64,000 bases of DNA, taken from positions 271,713-335,712 of the forward strand of contig NZ_PGGW01000038.1 in the NCBI RefSeq assembly GCF_002794255.1, in the 5' to 3' direction. The notes below the pieces were generated by a model. It did no database searches, was not told the origin of the DNA, and saw only the letters and a program-made list of their open reading frames with translations. Positions 41,955-51,182 of the stretch are shown in pieces. The position numbers were made by a program, and so were the translations under genes. Origin of the DNA: Streptomyces carminius (GTDB taxonomy: Bacteria; Actinomycetota; Actinomycetes; Streptomycetales; Streptomycetaceae). Each line of letters begins with the position of its first letter. The stretch's first letter is position 1.

Positions 41955-42557
41955 TCAGATGAACATCGGGTTGCGGTGCACGGGCGTGTCCGGGTCGGTG
42001 GACCACACCAGGCGCAGCTCCAGGTTGTCCTCACCGACCAGCTCGCGCAGCAGGTCGGCCGCCCAGCCGTGCCAGTAGGTCCCGTGGGGAAAGGCGGGGA
42101 TCCGGAAGGCGGGCAGGTGGAAGGGGAGGGTCTCGGGGTGGAAGACGGCCCTTTCGATGAGTCCGGTGGGTTCGGCCGGTGGGGAGGACTTCTCCTGGTC
42201 GAGGCAGTCGACCACGCGCAGCGGCACGTACAGCTCGTAGGCGCCTTCCGGTGTTCCGGGCAGGTTCAGGGGGAGGAAACGGCCGCCGGTGGTGAAGCGG
42301 TCCCGGACGCGGTCGGCGACGCGTCGGCTCAGCACCGGGGCCTCGACGCTGCTGGAGGGGTAGTCGATCTCTTCCCATCCCGGTGGGCCCTGCCAGTCGG
42401 CCTCGACGCGCTCGGGGAAGTCGGCGGGGTCGCCTCCCAGCTGCCAGCGGATCAGTTGTGCGCTGTCGACGATGACGGTGCGCAGACCGTCCCGGAAGGG
42501 AGGCAGGATGCGGTACACGGCCAGTGGTGTGGTGCGCGTGTCGGTTTCCTGGGTCAT
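41955..42557 (-). CDS. Imm11-like immunity protein
   Basis: 200 residues from MTQETDTRTTPLAVY (nine codons shorter than the longest frame). Pattern ADFPERVEADWQGPPGWEEIDYPSSSVEAPVLSRRVADRVRDRF ... YELYVPLRVVDCLDQEKSS is like the Imm11/DUF1629 fold found as polymorphic-toxin immunity. No toxin gene is nearby. Same direction as the SUKH-Lsr2 gene, separated by 227 bp without recognised coding. Confidence 0.6.
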   Translation of the reverse strand: MTQETDTRTTPLAVYRILPPFRDGLRTVIVDSAQLIRWQLGGDPADFPERVEADWQGPPGWEEIDYPSSSVEAPVLSRRVADRVRDRFTTGGRFLPLNLPGTPEGAYELYVPLRVVDCLDQEKSSPPAEPTGLIERAVFHPETLPFHLPAFRIPAFPHGTYWHGWAADLLRELVGEDNLELRLVWSTDPDTPVHRNPMFI

Positions 42558-42830
42558 GGTCAATGAATCCTGCCGGGTTCCCAACGTCCGGTCCGCCGCG
42601 CCGTGAGAAGAGCGTGACGTTCGCCCCTCTCACGGCGCGGTCGTTGTTCCTGGGTGTGGTGGCGGTTCCGGGATCACTGGAACCGCCACCGTCGCGTCCG
42701 CGGTGTTCAGACTCGATCCACCGCGCGATAGTCGGCCTGTGGACGGAGAAAGAGAAAGAGGTTCCTGCTGACCTGCGATGCCGGGAGGTCCTGCGTTTCC
42801 AGCACGCACGATCGGCAAGGCACCTCTGAA

Positions 42831-42917
42831 GTGGAAGTCTCCCACAGGCCCGCGGGGCTGTTCGCCGCATTCGACGACCCCGACCTGATCGCGCATGCCG
42901 GGCTGGTCCCCACGTGA
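42831..42917 (+). pseudogene. IS1380-family transposase N-terminal remnant
   Basis: GTG-initiated frame VEVSHRPAGLFAAFDDPDLIAHAGLVPT followed by a stop. It matches the conserved N-terminus of IS1380 transposases (xVSHRPxxxxxxFDxPxLxxxAGLVP). Everything downstream is missing. The flanks (42558-42830 and 42918-43012) hold no other recognisable gene. Confidence 0.7.
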
Positions 42918-43012
42918 ACCGCCCCGGCCAGGTCCAGCGACTCAAGCAGCGGGTGGAACGCGGCCGTCTCGTTCGGCCTGGCGGCCGTCCAGGCCGCCAG
43001 GCCGGGGCGGCG

Positions 43013-43618
43013 TTACGCGGGGACGCCGAGCGGCGGGTGCTCGAGCACGCGGGGCTTGTACTCGACCAGCTGGATGCGGCCGTCGAAGGTGCGGTGCTCG
43101 GTCATCTCGAGGGCGACGTCCGGATAGCCGTCGTAGATGCGTTCCTCGCCCGTGGCCCCGGTGATCACCGGGAACATCACGACCCGGAAGCGGTCGACGA
43201 GGCCGGCTCGTAGCAGGGACCGGCACAGGCTGAGGCTGCCGATCGTGCTGAGGAGCCCCGAGCCACTGGACTTCATGGCGCGGACCGCCTCGACGGCGTC
43301 GTCGCGGACGAGCGTGGAGTTGGCCCACGTCAGTGGCTCCTCGAGCGAGGAGGAGAACACCACCTTGGACGCTTGCGTGAGCTCGTCGACGGACGCCTCT
43401 TCCTCAGGCCTGAACTCGTCTTGGCCATCGGGGACCTCGCCTGCGGCGAAGCCCGACATCAGGCGGTAGGTGTTCGCTCCCATCAGGTAGGTGGCCTCGG
43501 GCTGCTCGCCGAGCCATGCGAGGTACTCCGGGCCCTCCAGGCCCCAGAACCCGGGCCACCCCTCTCCCGATGCGTGGCCGTCGAGGGAGGTGATGAAGTC
43601 GACGAGAAGCTCCGACAT
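43013..43618 (-). CDS. Dihydrofolate reductase-like (RibD C-terminal) protein
   Basis: 201 residues. N-terminal LLVDFITSLDGHASGEGWPGFWG, then TYLMGANTYRLMSGFA, KVVFSSSLEEPLTWANSTLVRDDAVEAVRAMKSSGSGLLSTIGSLSLCRSLLRAGLVDRFRVVMFPVITG and C-terminal RTFDGRIQLVEYKPR, the standard order of the DHFR/RibD reductase family in actinomycetes. NADPH-linked reductase of unknown substrate. Confidence 0.88.
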   Translation of the reverse strand: MSELLVDFITSLDGHASGEGWPGFWGLEGPEYLAWLGEQPEATYLMGANTYRLMSGFAAGEVPDGQDEFRPEEEASVDELTQASKVVFSSSLEEPLTWANSTLVRDDAVEAVRAMKSSGSGLLSTIGSLSLCRSLLRAGLVDRFRVVMFPVITGATGEERIYDGYPDVALEMTEHRTFDGRIQLVEYKPRVLEHPPLGVPA

Positions 43619-44046
43619 GGCGGTGTCCTTTCCTGGGGTGTCACGAGCTTGGACCGGCCGGGAGCCACGAACTCATCGGCCGCGCTGTGGAGTGACGAGA
43701 AGACCCATGACGCCGCAGCCGGTCAGGCCGGCGGAGCGGCACCGCTTCGGAGGGTCTGGAGCCCTGCGTGATTGCGCTGTGCACGCAGTCGGGCAATGAT
43801 CTCCACGCGACGGGGAACGGCGGTTCGAGTTCTGTCAAAGCCCTCTCAGCCCCACCTGCGAACGGCCTCGGCGGGCTACGCGATCCCGGAACCTGAAGCC
43901 GCCCTGTGCGCAGCGGTACTGGCGTGGAGCACGTGTTCCGTGGCTGTCGTACTCCTGGGCAAGGGGATCCGTCAGACCTCTCGTACGTGACCCCGGGCCG
44001 TGCGAACGCGCTGGCCGAGAGAGGGTCCGTACGGAATGCTGTATGC
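43619..44046. other. Intergenic stretch within accessory island
   Basis: No supported gene. Frames are short and unlike known families, and base composition is less GC-extreme than the core genes, as in neighbouring remnants. Confidence 0.45.
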
Positions 44047-44631
44047 GTGATCGAGCGAGAGGCCGCCGTTCGGGCTGTCGAGGAACAGCTGGAGCGCGAC
44101 TATCAGCAGTGGCGGGCTGCGGGTGTGGACGCGATGCGGATGGCTGTGGTCGACGTCGAGGAGCACGAGCTGGTGTGGGTCGTCTCCTGGACCTCCGAGG
44201 AGTTCGTACGCACTCGGGACCCGGAGTTCATGCTGGCCGGCAACGGACCGTACCTGATCGACCGTGTCGACGGCGGACTGCACCAGATCGGCGTCGTCTC
44301 TGCGATGACCGGGGAGTGGGAGGCCGACTATCGAGCCCGGATACGTGGGCTGCCGGTACGCACCGCAGTGGACGACCTGCACGATGCGCTGTGCGGTGTC
44401 GCCGCTGCGCGCGGACGCATGCACGCTGTGCGGGCGCTGCGCCAGAAGCTTCCGGTGCTCTCGCCTGCGGAGGCCATCGAATACGTGAGCGCGTTGCTGG
44501 ACGGTGATGTACCCGCGCGTCTTGTGGCCGTCGCCGCCAGAGAGCTCGTGGAGCCTCTCAACCCGGTACTTGCGGTGAAGACGATTCTGAGCGGAGCGGA
44601 GATCCGAGCCGGTCAGAGACCCGGGGGATGA
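44047..44631 (+). CDS. YrhB-domain (Imm35-like) immunity protein
   Basis: About 194 residues from a GTG (VIEREAAVRAVEEQL); the start is uncertain because no strong ribosome site is visible. YrhB/Imm35 pattern: MAVVDVEEHELVWVVSWTSEEFVRTRDPEFMLAGNGPYLIDRVDGGLHQIGVVSAMTGEWEADYRARIRG. The C-terminal ~80 residues are helical (LHDALCGVAAARGRMHAVRALRQKLPVLSPAEAIEYVSALLDG), not part of the standard fold. No cognate toxin is present. Its 3' end overlaps a decayed DUF3885 gene on the other strand. Confidence 0.7.
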   Translation: MIEREAAVRAVEEQLERDYQQWRAAGVDAMRMAVVDVEEHELVWVVSWTSEEFVRTRDPEFMLAGNGPYLIDRVDGGLHQIGVVSAMTGEWEADYRARIRGLPVRTAVDDLHDALCGVAAARGRMHAVRALRQKLPVLSPAEAIEYVSALLDGDVPARLVAVAARELVEPLNPVLAVKTILSGAEIRAGQRPGG

Positions 44632-44955
44632 CGGGAGAGCCAGTCGGCATGCCGATCGCGCATCCGGTCCCGTTCCCCCGACGTGGTGAGGAAGACGTCG
44701 GTGCCACCGTCGTAGGGGTGGTGGCTGCGCTGCATCCGGGCGTCGGTGACGAGGCTCCCGCCACCTTGTCGTCGGCGATGTCTCGGAGCGACTCGTCGAG
44801 GCAGCCACGCCGCCGGGGTCGGCCGGCGGCGAAGAAGTGGCAGTACGTGCGGAACTCGGGGGCAGGGCCGTCGCTCCACCAGCCAGCAGGCTCTGCCAGT
44901 GCCCCGTGGCGGGTTGCAATGACGGAACCTCGGCTTCGGTCATCCGGAGCGGAGT
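44613..44955 (-). pseudogene. Frameshifted DUF3885-like gene
   Basis: One frame gives WWSDGPAPEFRTYCHFFAAGRPRRRGCLDESLRDIADDKVAG. The neighbouring frame continues SLVTDARMQRSHHPYDGGTDVFLTTSGERDRMRDRHADWLSRHPPGL to a stop. Joining them rebuilds the DUF3885 C-terminal pattern, so a single-base loss near 44755 is the likely lesion. The N-terminal part (GHWQSLL) lies in yet another frame and is truncated. Confidence 0.7.
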
Positions 44956-45059
44956 GACCACCTACACGTCCGCACCAGCGGGCAGCTCATCGAGGACGGC
45001 GTCGTAACGCTCCGGGACGACGGTGTACGCGCTCTCTTGGCTGTCGCTTCGCCGGCTGT

Positions 45060-45200
45060 TGATGTGGCCGGGCGGTCTGGGGGAGTCGAGGGACCGGCCG
45101 ACCACTTGGCGCGAGTAGGTGTCCAGGACGGCCGCGCAGTACACCTCTCCCTCCCGGGTGGGGTGCTCGGTGATGTCGGGGTACGGGCCAATGTGCACAG
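45060..45200 (-). pseudogene. IS3-family transposase (OrfB) core fragment
   Basis: The frame contains PDITEHPTREGEVYCAAVLDTYSRQVVGRSLDSP, matching the rve/integrase core of IS3-family transposases around the second catalytic Asp (DTYSRxVVG). The remaining sequence to either side (44956-45508) has no intact gene and no recognised terminal repeats. Confidence 0.7.
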
Positions 45201-45508
45201 CCGGGTGCGGCTGAAGGCGCACAGCGTCTTGCAGGGGAGGCGGTGACCTGTAAGCGGTGCCGGCGCCACCGGGTCCTCCCGGCTGACGGACTTGCGGGCA
45301 CGGGAAACCGGGGCACCGCCCGTCATGATCGGTAGCTGACAGTGGCCCACCCTCGACGAAGCAGGTATCCGCATCCGCCGAGGAGCGTGGCCCGTCAAGT
45401 GCGGCCGCCAACGCTGCCGGCGCCGGGCCGGCAAACAGGGGGCCGCCTGCGGACGAGACTGCGCTACGGTGAGCCGGTCTTCGGACCCGTACGCATGGGG
45501 GCGCAGCA

Positions 45509-46021
45509 GTGACGACCGACGTGACGCCCGAACTGGCCGAGGCGATCCAGCGCGGCCACGACCAGCGCGACCGGGCGGACATGGCGCCGACGATCGCCTA
45601 CTTCCAGGCGCTGCTCGCCGAACACCCCGGTCACCCGGTCCTCACCTACGAGGTGGGTGGCGCCTACGACACCGCGGGCCAGGAGGAAACCGCCCGCGGC
45701 TACTACGAGCGGGCGCTCGCCCTCGGCCTCGACGGTGACGTCCTGCGGCGGTGCCTGTGCCAGTACGCCAGCACCCTGAGGTGGCTGGGCGAGTTGGACG
45801 AGTCGTTGGCGGTGCTCGACCGGGCCCGCAGGGAGTTTCCCGGCTCGGACTCCGTACGCGTCTTCCGCGCCCTGACACTCAACGACGCCCAGCGGCCGGA
45901 CGAGGCGGTGGCCGAGTTGCTCACCGTCGTCACCGGGCACGCCGAGGTCACCGACCTCGGGCGGTGGGCGGCCGGACTGCGTGGCCTCGCCCAGTGGCTC
46001 GCCGACGGCCGTCCCGAATAG
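45509..46021 (+). CDS. Tetratricopeptide repeat protein
   Basis: 170 residues, GTG start. Three to four TPR units: DMAPTIAYFQALLAEHPGHPVLTYEVGGAYDTAGQEETARGYYERALALGLD, LCQYASTLRWLGELDESLAVLDRARREFPGSDSVRVFRALTLNDAQRPDEAVAELLTVVTGH. Acts as a protein-binding scaffold; partner unknown. It stands alone between the IS3 remnant and a strong hairpin. Confidence 0.85.
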   Translation: MTTDVTPELAEAIQRGHDQRDRADMAPTIAYFQALLAEHPGHPVLTYEVGGAYDTAGQEETARGYYERALALGLDGDVLRRCLCQYASTLRWLGELDESLAVLDRARREFPGSDSVRVFRALTLNDAQRPDEAVAELLTVVTGHAEVTDLGRWAAGLRGLAQWLADGRPE

Positions 46022-46082
46022 GAAGCATCCACCCCGCACATGGCCGGCGCAGGAGGGCCTTGGCCGGTGGGCGTGTCGTGCC

Positions 46083-46145
46083 GGGGAGTCGTCGGCCTGC
46101 CGGGCGGTTGCCAAGCGGCACCGCCCGGCAGGCCGACGACTCCCC
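46083..46145. terminator. 26-bp perfect hairpin between TPR gene and whiE hydroxylase
   Basis: Arms 46083-46108 and 46120-46145 are perfectly complementary with an 11-nt loop. Lies 62 bp past the TPR gene and 72 bp past the convergent hydroxylase gene; serves both. Confidence 0.75.
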
Positions 46146-46216
46146 ACAAGGACAACCGAAGCGTCAGTCGGGCGGGGAGCCGGACCTCCGGGCGGTGCCC
46201 TGGTCAATCCTCGCTG

Positions 46217-47902
46217 TCAGGCGAGGCGGAGCAGGGCGGTGAGGACGCGGCGGAGGGTGGCCTCGGGATCGGCGGCGGGGCCGGGATGGCGCCAGGCGGT
46301 GAAGCCGTCGGGGCGGACGAGGACGGCGCCGTGGGAGGTGATGCCGTGCGGACCGGCCCAGTCGGAGGTGTCGGTGGGGGCCAGATCGGCGTGCGCGGCG
46401 GTGCCGACGCGATAGGAGGCGAGCGGCACGGACAGTTCCCGGGAGACGCGGGCGGCCGCGTCGTGCCAGGGGGTGTCGGGGTGGCTGAGGAGGACGGGAG
46501 TGCGCTCGTAGAGGTCGAGGGTGGAGACCGGCTCCTCCTGTCCGGGCCGGCGGAGCCACAGGTGGGGGGCGCGGGTGCCGGGCTCGCCCGTCAGCTCCAG
46601 GGTGTGGGGGAGGACGGGGGCGGCGGGGTCGGTGCCGAGGACGGCGCCGTCCGGGTAGCGGTAGCCGAGCGCGGCGGCGAGGATGCCCGCCTGCGGGTCC
46701 CCGCCGCCGGGGCCCGGCCGGCCGGGGCCGGGACGGTCCGCCGGGGGAGTGGGGGCGGGTTCGGGGACGTAGCCGGGGTGGTGGTGCTCGGCGGCACGGT
46801 CGGAGGCGCGGGCGGCGGTGGCCTGGGCGACGGGACGGCGTTCGGTGTCGTAGGTGTCCAGCAGGGCGGCGCCGGCCCAGCCGTGGTGGACGGCGGCGAT
46901 CTTCCAGGCGAGGTTGTGGGCGTCCTGGATGCCGGTGTTGGCGCCGAAGGCACCGGTGGGGGACATCTCGTGGGCCGCGTCGCCGGCGAGGAGGACGCGG
47001 CCGGCGCGGTAGGACAGGGCGACGCGTTCGGCGGCGTGCCAGGGGACCCGGCCGGTGACCGCCACGTCCAGACCGGGGTCACCGACGGCGCGGCGGATGT
47101 GGTCGGCACAGCGGCTGTCGGTGAAGTCCTCCAGGGTCTCGCCCCGCCCGGGCTGCCAGGGGAGGTGGAAGACCCACCGCTCGCGGTTGTCGACCGGCAG
47201 GAGCGTGCCGTCGGCCCCGGGGCCGGTGAGGTAGCACATCAGGAAACGGCGGTCGCCGACGAGGCCGGCCAGCGCGCGGGAGCGGAAGGCGACGCTGACG
47301 TTGTGGAACAGTTCGCCCGGTCCGCTGTGGCCGATGCCGAGTTGTTCGCGGACCGGGCTGCGGGGGCCGTCGGCGGCCACCAGGTAGTCGGCGCGAATGG
47401 TGCCGTGCTCGCCGGTGCGCAGGTCCTTGACGGTGGCGGTGACGCCGTCCGCACCGGGGGCGAGGCTGAGCAGTTCGGTGGAGAAGCGCAGGTCGCCGCC
47501 GAGTGCCCGGGCGCTTTCCAGCAGGACGGGCTCGAGGTCGTTCTGGCTGCACAGGCACCAGGAGCTGGGGCTGACGCGGGCGAGACGGCCGTCGGGGTCC
47601 ATCCGCTGGAACAGCCACCGTCCGGCGGCGGGGTCGGACAGGGCCGGGGTCCGGAGAATGCCGTGGTTGCCGGCCAGGACGGCGGCGGCCCGGCGGACGG
47701 CCGGTTCGATTCCGGCGGTGCGGAACACCTCCATGGTGCGGACGTTGTTGCCGCGCCCGCGGGGATGGGCGGAGGTGCCCGGGCGGCGTTCGACCAGGAT
47801 GTGCCGCACCCCGAGGCGGCCCAGGAAGAGAGAGGTGGACAGGCCCACCAGGGACCCGCCGACGACGAGTACCGGGACCTGCGGATCGGCTTCCGTGTGC
47901 AT
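46217..47902 (-). CDS. whiE-ORFVIII: FAD-dependent polyketide hydroxylase of the spore-pigment cluster
   Basis: 561 residues from MHTEADPQVPVLVVGG; GGAGGG lies just upstream. FAD-binding GGSLVGLSTSLFLGRLGV, second motif VAADGPRSPVREQLGI, third motif RVLLAGDAAHEMSPTGAFGANTGIQDAHNLAWKIAAV, then a thioredoxin-like C-terminal domain, as in aromatic hydroxylases (PgaE/RdmE type). It tailors the aromatic polyketide. Transcribed away from the other whiE-like genes, exactly as ORFVIII in S. coelicolor. Confidence 0.92.
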   Translation of the reverse strand: MHTEADPQVPVLVVGGSLVGLSTSLFLGRLGVRHILVERRPGTSAHPRGRGNNVRTMEVFRTAGIEPAVRRAAAVLAGNHGILRTPALSDPAAGRWLFQRMDPDGRLARVSPSSWCLCSQNDLEPVLLESARALGGDLRFSTELLSLAPGADGVTATVKDLRTGEHGTIRADYLVAADGPRSPVREQLGIGHSGPGELFHNVSVAFRSRALAGLVGDRRFLMCYLTGPGADGTLLPVDNRERWVFHLPWQPGRGETLEDFTDSRCADHIRRAVGDPGLDVAVTGRVPWHAAERVALSYRAGRVLLAGDAAHEMSPTGAFGANTGIQDAHNLAWKIAAVHHGWAGAALLDTYDTERRPVAQATAARASDRAAEHHHPGYVPEPAPTPPADRPGPGRPGPGGGDPQAGILAAALGYRYPDGAVLGTDPAAPVLPHTLELTGEPGTRAPHLWLRRPGQEEPVSTLDLYERTPVLLSHPDTPWHDAAARVSRELSVPLASYRVGTAAHADLAPTDTSDWAGPHGITSHGAVLVRPDGFTAWRHPGPAADPEATLRRVLTALLRLA

Positions 47903-48247
47903 CTGCCCTCCAGGGCGTCGACCCGGTGCCCGCGCCCGCGGGCACCGCGATGATGCATGCCACCCCCGGCCGTGGTCCGGCGCTGTTTCACCCGGATGAG
48001 CCCACCGGGCCGCCGGGGACCCGGCCGGGAACGGACGGGCTGAGGTCCGGTCACATGCCGCGCCGGGCATGGACCTGTCGGGGCGTCACCTGATTGAGCC
48101 GCAGGAATTGCGGGGCGGACGGAGCCGTCACACGATCAGGAATCGTGGTGGGCGTTCCCCGGGTGAGCGGGCGCCGGTCTCCTTGCCTCCGGGGCCTTCG
48201 TTCGCCCGGGGCCGAATCCTTCCTGGTCGATGAGAGAGGTGCGCCGG
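47903..48247. promoter_or_regulatory. Divergent whiE control region
   Basis: 345 bp between the hydroxylase gene and whiE ORFI. It holds a palindrome CACGAT-CAGGA-ATCGTG (48131-48147), ~100 bp before ORFI, and TCACCCG (47988-47994), a half-site like that of the developmental regulator BldM. In S. coelicolor the equivalent region carries divergent promoters under late sporulation control. Exact -10/-35 elements could not be fixed. Confidence 0.5.
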
Positions 48248-49393
48248 ATGACAGCCTCGGGCCGTGTGTCCCCGGTGTCGGGCCGTGTTTCCCAGTCGGT
48301 GTTCGACGGCACCCGGCTACGGGTGGTGCTGCTGCTGGAGGTGGCCGACGAGGACCGGCGGCGTTTCCTGGACGCCTACGAACGGATGTGCCGCCAGGTG
48401 GCGTCCACACCGGGGCACATCCAGGACCAGGTGTGCCAGTCGGTGGAGGACCCCTCCCAGTGGCTGATCACCAGCGAGTGGGAGAGCGCCCCGCCGTTCC
48501 TGGCCTGGGTGAACAGCGAGGAGCATCTGGAGATGGTCCGCCCGCTGCGTGCCTGCGTCCGCAGCATGCGGTCGCTGCGCTTCGGTGTACTGCGGCAGAC
48601 CGGGCGCGGGTCCGTCGCCGGCCCGCCGGCGGAGCCCCGCGCGGGGGACGTGGCGGTGCGGCACGCGGTGACCTACACCGTCACTCCCGGCAGCGAGTCG
48701 AAGGTGGCCGAGATCCTGTCCGGCCATCCCCTGCCGGAAGCGGAGGAGGGGGTGGGACTGTGCGGCACCGCCCTGTTCCTGCACGGCAACCGCGTCGTCC
48801 AGACCTTCGAACTGCGGCAGTTGGACGGTGATGTGCTCACCAGTCTGCTCCGGGTGGCCGCCCGGCCCGAGGTACGGGCGGTGGAGGAGGCCCTGGCCCC
48901 GTATCTGGAGCGGGAGCGGGAACTGGGCGAGGTGTCCGCCGCCCGGGCCTTCTTCACCCGGGCGGCACTGCCGGCCGTGCACCACACGGTCTTCGCCCGG
49001 CCCGCCCCGCCGCGGGTACGGCGGCACGCCCTGTGCTACCCGGCCCGGGCCGGCCGCGGGGAGGAACTGGCGCGGCTGCTGGCCGGGCAGGACGGCACGA
49101 GCGCTGCCGATCCCGGAAGCCCGGTGTGCGCCGCCACCGTCTTCCACCGCGACGACCTGGTGGTACGTCTGGTGGAGATGGACGGCGAGGCGGACACCGC
49201 CCCCGCCGCCGTCACGGGCCTGGCCGAGCCCGCGGCCGCCGCCGAGGCCGGACGCCTGCTCGACGGCGAGGCCCTTGGGCTGTGCGGCGACCCGGCCGCC
49301 GCACACCCCCCGGCCGTCGAGAACCGGCTCCTGCGTCTGCTCGCACGCTCCGGCATGCGGCTCCTGGCCGACCGCAGAGCCCCCGGCCTGTGA
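48248..49393 (+). CDS. whiE-ORFI: WhiE ORFI-like SchA/CurD domain protein
   Basis: 381 residues from MTASGRVSPV; GAGAGGTG before. Ferredoxin-like SchA/CurD module at the N-terminus (LRVVLLLEVADEDRRRFLDAYERMCRQVASTPGHIQDQVCQSVEDPSQWLITSEWES), followed by two related ferredoxin-like repeats (VRHAVTYTVTPGSESKVAEILSG, RRHALCYPARAGRGEELARLLAG). Related to curD and schA of spore-pigment clusters. Role probably in cyclisation or oxidation, not defined. Confidence 0.88.
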   Translation: MTASGRVSPVSGRVSQSVFDGTRLRVVLLLEVADEDRRRFLDAYERMCRQVASTPGHIQDQVCQSVEDPSQWLITSEWESAPPFLAWVNSEEHLEMVRPLRACVRSMRSLRFGVLRQTGRGSVAGPPAEPRAGDVAVRHAVTYTVTPGSESKVAEILSGHPLPEAEEGVGLCGTALFLHGNRVVQTFELRQLDGDVLTSLLRVAARPEVRAVEEALAPYLERERELGEVSAARAFFTRAALPAVHHTVFARPAPPRVRRHALCYPARAGRGEELARLLAGQDGTSAADPGSPVCAATVFHRDDLVVRLVEMDGEADTAPAAVTGLAEPAAAAEAGRLLDGEALGLCGDPAAAHPPAVENRLLRLLARSGMRLLADRRAPGL

Positions 49394-49491
49394 ACACCGA
49401 AGGCCGCGGACAGCCGCCCGGCCGGTGCCCGGCACTCCGCCTCGTCCGCCGTTTCCCGCCACCCTTCCTCACCCACTGGGAGTGATCGATC

Positions 49492-49917
49492 GTGACCGAG
49501 CAAGGCCCCCGCATCGTGGCCCTCGACCGGATTCCGCCCAACCGCCGCCGCGGCGGTGACCTACGAGCGCTGCTCACCCCCACCACGGCCGGTGCCACCA
49601 GCGGTTTCATGGGACTGGCCACCGTGGATCCGGGAGACCGGATCGGGGAGCACTACCACCCGTACTCCGAGGAGTTCGTCTACGTCGTCGCCGGTGACCT
49701 GGAGGTGGACCTGGACGGTGTCCCGCACGTTCTGGGACCTGACCAGGGAGTGTTCATCCCGGCTCGTGTGCGGCACCGTTTCCGCAACACCGGCAGCACG
49801 CAGGCCCGGCTGGTGTTCCACCTGGGGCCGCTGGCCCCGCGGCCCGAGCTCGGGCACGTCGACACCGAGGAGACCCCCGCCGAGCCGACGGCCGAACCGT
49901 CCGGAGTGGTGGCGTGA
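49492..49917 (+). CDS. whiE-ORFII: Cupin protein of the spore-pigment cluster
   Basis: 141 residues, GTG start. Cupin_2 motifs [29 protein letters not shown] and [26 protein letters not shown], with the His metal ligands HYHPYSEE. Overlaps the ketosynthase start by 4 nt (GTGA). Corresponds to whiE ORFII; possibly a polyketide cyclase or oxygenase. Confidence 0.9.
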   Translation: MTEQGPRIVALDRIPPNRRRGGDLRALLTPTTAGATSGFMGLATVDPGDRIGEHYHPYSEEFVYVVAGDLEVDLDGVPHVLGPDQGVFIPARVRHRFRNTGSTQARLVFHLGPLAPRPELGHVDTEETPAEPTAEPSGVVA

Positions 49918-51182
49918 CCCGTTGCGTGGCCGTCACCGGCATCGGTGTGGTGGCTCCGGGCGGGATCGGCGCGGACGCGTTCTGGGAACTGCTGGCCGCC
50001 GGCCGGACAGCCACCCGGCGCATCACCCTGTTCGACCCGGCGGGTCTGCGGTCGCAGATCGCGGCCGAGTGCGACTTCGACCCGCTCGCGCACGGTCTGA
50101 CCGAGCAGCAGAGCCGAAGCTGCGACCGGTACGTGCAGTTCGCGCTGGTGGCCGCCGCCGAGGCGATCGCCGACGCCGGACTGGAGCCGGGCCGGGAGGA
50201 CCCGTGGCGGACGGGTGTGTTCCTGGGGACCGCGGTGGGCGGCACCACCCGGCTGGAACACGACTACGTGGCCGTCAGCGACCGCGGCCGGCGCTGGGAC
50301 GTGGACCACCGCCGGGCCGGGCCCCACCTGCACCGGGCCTTCACCCCCGCCACCCTCGCCTCGGCCGTCGCCGAACAGGCGGGGGCCCGCGGCCCGGTGC
50401 AGGCGGTCTCCACCGGCTGCACCTCGGGCCTGGACGCCGTCGGCCACGCCTTCCACGCCATCACCGAGGGCCGCGCGGACATCTGCCTCGCCGGTGCCTC
50501 CGACTCGCCGATCTCCCCGATCTCCATGGCCTGCTTCGACGCGATCAGGGCCACCTCCCCCAACAACGACGATCCCGCGCACGCCTCCCGGCCCTTCGAC
50601 GCGGACCGGGACGGGTTCGTGATGGGGGAGGGCGGCGCGGTCCTGGTGCTGGAGGAGGCCGGGCACGCCCGGGCCCGCGGTGCGCGGGTGTACGCCGAGA
50701 TCGCCGGTTACGCCACCTTCGGCAACGCGTACCACATGACCGGCCTGACCCGGGAGGGCCTGGAGATGGCCCGCGCCATCGACGCCGCCCTGGCGGCGGC
50801 CCGCCTGAACGGTTCGGACGTCGACTACGTCAACGCCCACGGCTCGGGCACCCGGCAGAACGACCGCCACGAGACCGCGGCGGTGAAACGTTCCCTCGGC
50901 GCCCATGCCCACCGGACACCGATGAGTTCGATCAAGTCCATGGTCGGGCACTCCCTGGGCGCCATCGGCTCCATCGAACTCGCCGCCTGTGTGCTCGCCC
51001 TGACCCACCAGACGGTTCCCCCGACGGCGAACTACACCACCCCCGACCCCGAGTGCGACCTGGACTACGTGCCCCGCCAGGCCCGCGAACACCGGCTGCG
51101 CAGCGTGCTGTCGGTCGGCAGCGGCTTCGGCGGCTTCCAGTCCGCCGTCGTCCTCACCCTGCCCCGCGGGGGAACACGGTGA
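49914..51182 (+). CDS. whiE-ORFIII: Type II polyketide ketosynthase alpha
   Basis: 422 residues. Catalytic triad Cys169 ([12 protein letters not shown]), His309 ([15 protein letters not shown]) and His346 ([11 protein letters not shown]). It condenses malonyl units with the chain-length factor to make the poly-beta-ketone precursor of grey spore pigment. GTG start and GTGA overlaps at both ends keep KS:CLF stoichiometry. Confidence 0.97.
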   Translation: MTRCVAVTGIGVVAPGGIGADAFWELLAAGRTATRRITLFDPAGLRSQIAAECDFDPLAHGLTEQQSRSCDRYVQFALVAAAEAIADAGLEPGREDPWRTGVFLGTAVGGTTRLEHDYVAVSDRGRRWDVDHRRAGPHLHRAFTPATLASAVAEQAGARGPVQAVSTGCTSGLDAVGHAFHAITEGRADICLAGASDSPISPISMACFDAIRATSPNNDDPAHASRPFDADRDGFVMGEGGAVLVLEEAGHARARGARVYAEIAGYATFGNAYHMTGLTREGLEMARAIDAALAAARLNGSDVDYVNAHGSGTRQNDRHETAAVKRSLGAHAHRTPMSSIKSMVGHSLGAIGSIELAACVLALTHQTVPPTANYTTPDPECDLDYVPRQAREHRLRSVLSVGSGFGGFQSAVVLTLPRGGTR

